Source: Liolophura sinensis (Eukaryota; Mollusca; Polyplacophora; Chitonida; Chitonidae). From it: a DNA stretch of 64,000 nucleotides. Within the stretch, counting starts at the first letter, position 1. Each line of letters opens with the position of its first letter. The notes below the pieces were generated by a model, which was not told where the DNA came from, made no database searches, and was given only the letters and a program-made list of their open reading frames with translations. This document shows positions 60,595 through 64,000 of the stretch, piece after piece. The stretch lies in the NCBI RefSeq assembly GCF_032854445.1, contig NC_088301.1, positions 23,964,226-24,028,225 on the forward strand. The letters are read 5' to 3'. The translations under genes were made by a program, and so were the position numbers.

Positions 60595-62103
60595 GTGAGA
60601 ATGTGTGTGTATTTTTTTTATTTGATTTTTGAGGGGAATACATTAAATGACATGGTTGGAAAATAGTGAAGTCAACAAACTGTCTGGGATTTTTTTCTTG
60701 ACACTGTATTCTCATGAATACACACATGTAAAAACAAAAAGAAATAAAACAACATTACTCATCATAGATCAAACTGATGGAACATACTGATGTCTGTGTT
60801 CTCAGCAATTATAGCAAAAGAAAGAAAAAAAAAAGAACAGCAAATTATCATTGTTAACTTTCAGCGAAAAAAATTACATATAGCATGTGCCACTGACTGG
60901 TGTACCTTTCTATGGGTTTGTGATCATACTGTTGCAAACTCAAATTGACAAAATTGGCCAATAATTTCAATGCAGTATACGTATTTCACAGCAATACATC
61001 AACGAACTGTGAATGCTGCGGATCATACATATTCATGAGCAAGGTATGACATCACAATCTACAACGATTGTTTTCACTGTATTTTCCTTTCCAGTTTGTT
61101 CAAAGAAATATAACAGGATTACTGATAACTGACAAAATCTAAGATCAAGAAACACCTGAGTGGTACACTTCACTAAAAACTTTGTTTACATTTACACCAA
61201 CTAAATGCTTCACGAATACAAACAGTGAGTCTATTTTGAACTACCCTGTGACTGATGTGTAACTGCTCATCTGGTTGCTCGTGGTAAATGAACATAATCA
61301 AAAATACCTTAAATGCATTAAAGCCTTCTATTTGAATAAACAAGGAAAATGTATGCCACTTCACCTGAAGTGTGGATCTCTGATCTCTCATACATTGAGA
61401 CTGAAATAATTGTTTTTTTACTAGCGCTTCTCCATAGTCAGGCTGGTGTGACATCATGTCACACACAGTAACTGGGTCAGTGTGGGGCACGAGTTAGTGC
61501 TTGACGAATATCAATGAGTGATGATTTGTTCGTACATTGTATTAGATTTATGAACATTGTGTGCCAAGTAAGGATTTTTATACTGTCAATTTAAGGATTA
61601 CAATTTAACATTTTGAAATTGTACTTTAGATGACAGTCATTGCTGGCACATTGTAATGTTAAATTTCTGTTTTCTGTGTGATTATTAGTTCTATGTGATT
61701 GACCTCGTCCATTAAGTGGGAAATGGACAGTTTAAAATGGATAGCTCAGCATGGCGTGTCAAGAAAAAAGTACACAGATTTTATACCAGATGTTAAATTT
61801 GATTACATTCATGCCTCTTGTGAGGATTCACATCTGTTGAGCTATAATCTAGGCCTGCCAGATTTGTCTCCCCTTCACTCATACTTCACTTCATTTCTCC
61901 TGGTCCCTCTAGCATTCTCTCTAGCAAAGTTGTTAATTTCATTGATGAAGTTAAAAACTACCAGTTTGTGTACATTTAAATTCTATATTTCTGGTTGTAC
62001 TTACCAGTGGTATATGTGGAATTATTTCCCTTTTTTTTTTACATAAGGTTGAGGTAATTTTAACATTATATATTTTTACCTAAAGACATTTGCACATTTA
62101 CAG
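60595..62103. other. Intron 4 of the plus-strand gene (inferred)
   Basis: No repeats recognised. The open frame at 61699-62046 is not supported by splice signals in phase. Confidence 0.4.
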
Positions 62104-62313
62104 ACTGCAAGCAGCAACATCTCACCAACCCTTCTTTGTGTGCACAGATGTACTTTTTTGTCCATTCCTTCCAAAACCACTTCTGGTATCATGGAAAGTG
62201 AACTTATGCAAGTTAAGTGAAGCACATGCATTTGACATTTTTGCAATGTATGTGGTTCAAAAACGGTTCTTCCCTTGTTTGACCGGCTCGTCTTATACTA
62301 CGGTCTATGAAAG
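62104..62313 (+). CDS. Uncharacterised gene, exon 5 (gene continues right)
   Basis: 210 nt, phase 2 in and out, acceptor CATTTACAG, donor GTGAGC. Hydrophobic and Cys-containing (PFFVCTDVLFCPFLPKPLLV, then AHAFDIFAMYVVQKRFFPC). No in-phase exon is visible before the right edge, so the gene should run on beyond the window. Identity unknown. Confidence 0.5.
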
Positions 62314-64000
62314 GTGAGCAAAATTTCATGTGATTGTCAGTGGAAAGAGTGCCAGTTTCTGGTGATGTTTTTTGGTTTTTTTTTATTGTTGTTGGCTTTG
62401 GTTTGAGTCTATTTTGGGAACGGCTGTAGTTGAGGATTTTGTATGCAGTGGTCAGTGGCATTGAGAACCTTTCAATGGTTGACAGATTAACTTGACAGAT
62501 AACTGCAGTGGTTGGTCAGAATAAGCTTTTGCAGGTGGCTTAATACAGATAAATGGGTTTTAGGCTCAAGCAACTCATGTATGCCCACAATAATTAGCTG
62601 TTTATCAAAGTCTAAGTCTGGATAAGGCAGAAAATGTGAACAATTATTTACACATTATATATGTATTTACACTAGCACAACTTAGTGTCTCATTGTGCTT
62701 CAACATATTTTTACCTCATGAAGTAGGGTACAATGCTTAGAAAAACTGAGAATAGTGGTACACAGAAATGAAAACATCTCCATCATTTTCTGCGGTTTGG
62801 TCATGGTATTTGAAAAACTGTTTCAGAGCTCGGCATACATGGTAACATATGACCCAATTCAACTCAACCCGACTGTCGCGAGTTGTTATCTGTATGCCTG
62901 TTCAATCTAATTTCCCAGGGGCATCTGCGTACAACCGGTGGATTGAGTTAAGTTAGGTCTTAAGTCCTCATGTATGCCAGGCGTAGCATAACTATTTAAA
63001 CTTTTGATATTTGTCATTACAGTGACATTCTGAAAAGATGTTTTAGTGACTTCCTTGATGTTTTAATAATGCCACTGGATATACAATTGTACTGATACCA
63101 CTTATTTCTGTGCTGTGATTGAAAGTCAGGGAAGAGCAAATGGTTCAATTAGACAGAAATACTGTCCTAAGATAAAGGTTTGATTTCAATTTCAGTATTG
63201 CAGAGGCATGGTTGTTGATGACAATGTGACAAAATTTAGACATAAGAAAAGGCAATAGTGCGTCATACAGTCTGCAAAAGTTCAGTCACACCAAGTAGTA
63301 TCGTACAATGAACCAAATCGTGCTTAAAAATGAGTTTGTCTGAGGTGATCCTACTTTGAATTGTACATATACACTGTACGTGTATAATTTCATGGGGGGC
63401 CTCCGTGGCTCATTTGGTCAGTGCGCTAGCGCAGCGTAATAACCCTGGAGCCTCTCACCAATGCGGTCGCTGTGAGTTCAAGCCCAACTCATGCTTGCTT
63501 CCTCTCTGGTCGTATGTGGGAAGGTCTGCAGCAACCTGCGGATGGTTGTTGGTTTCCCCCTCCCTGTTGCCCCCCACCACAACGCTGAAGCCGTCATATA
63601 AGTGAAATATTCTTGAGTACTGCCTAAAACATCAAATAAATAAATAAATACATAAATATAATTTCATGGCATGTTACAACATACAAGTGGACATATTATC
63701 TTCTATTCTTTATATGGGGCTCTGATGCTAGTGTATTATAGAATCTGACATACACACTACAATGCACAGCTTTTAATATTTCTAGCAAAAACCTTCACAT
63801 TGGAAAGTAGTGGCTTCATTTGAATTATTTTCAAGAAATCTTGAAAATGTGTGTTTAATAAAACTTCATCTGTGTTTAATATTTATTAATCAAAATAGTT
63901 AAACAGTGTATGTTGTCATATATTATATTTAACTGATTAGCCTTATATTTAACTGATTCATGTTATCTTCAAGATGATATGTATTATGCTAAAGCTTTGT
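62314..64000. other. Right-edge sequence, probable intron
   Basis: AT-rich with one SINE at 63394. No in-phase continuation exon visible. Confidence 0.4.
63394..63655 (+). mobile_element. SINE family 1, near full length
   Basis: Head with box A and box B, then a body with a short deletion around the CCGGTTTCC segment, and a long TAAA-type tail. Confidence 0.93.

Noticed and set aside
1-64000. Protein-coding transposons or viral insertions
   Set aside because: I saw no reverse transcriptase, integrase, transposase or capsid-like reading frame, intact or broken.

Overview
The window is animal (eukaryotic) DNA: genes are split by GT-AG introns, there are no bacterial-style operons, and the introns and intergenic DNA are full of tRNA-headed SINEs. 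The SINE repertoire looks molluscan to me, but that is recognition from memory, not a database result. The coding content was rebuilt by reading splice signals and carrying codon phase from exon to exon. Nothing was searched.

The centrepiece is a complete minus-strand gene for the nuclear pore basket protein NUP153, from a start codon at 47249 down to a stop at 25187. I can follow 25 coding exons (4,857 nt, 1,618 residues plus stop), and every exon junction keeps frame. In order the protein has a basic start, an amphipathic-helix region, the conserved N-terminal blocks of vertebrate NUP153, a GSVMDIL motif present three times, four RanBP2-type zinc fingers, a long FG/FxFG domain, and a short basic tail ending in [12 protein letters not shown]. 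Intron 18 holds a 15-copy, 98-bp tandem array. Intron 16 holds one copy of a non-autonomous transposon-like element.

Head to head with NUP153, about 90 bp from its start codon, a second gene probably begins on the plus strand at 47338. Five candidate exons reach 62313 with consistent phase, and the gene should continue past the right edge. I do not recognise its product. Its intron 2 holds a second, oppositely oriented copy of the transposon-like element.

The left 25 kb is gene-poor. It holds one possible HEAT-repeat exon on the plus strand (911-1018), two phase-compatible exons of a possible minus-strand gene (18819-18743 and 12533-12343), many SINE copies and two copies of a second SINE family. 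I found no rRNA, functional tRNA, CRISPR array, or protein-coding transposon.
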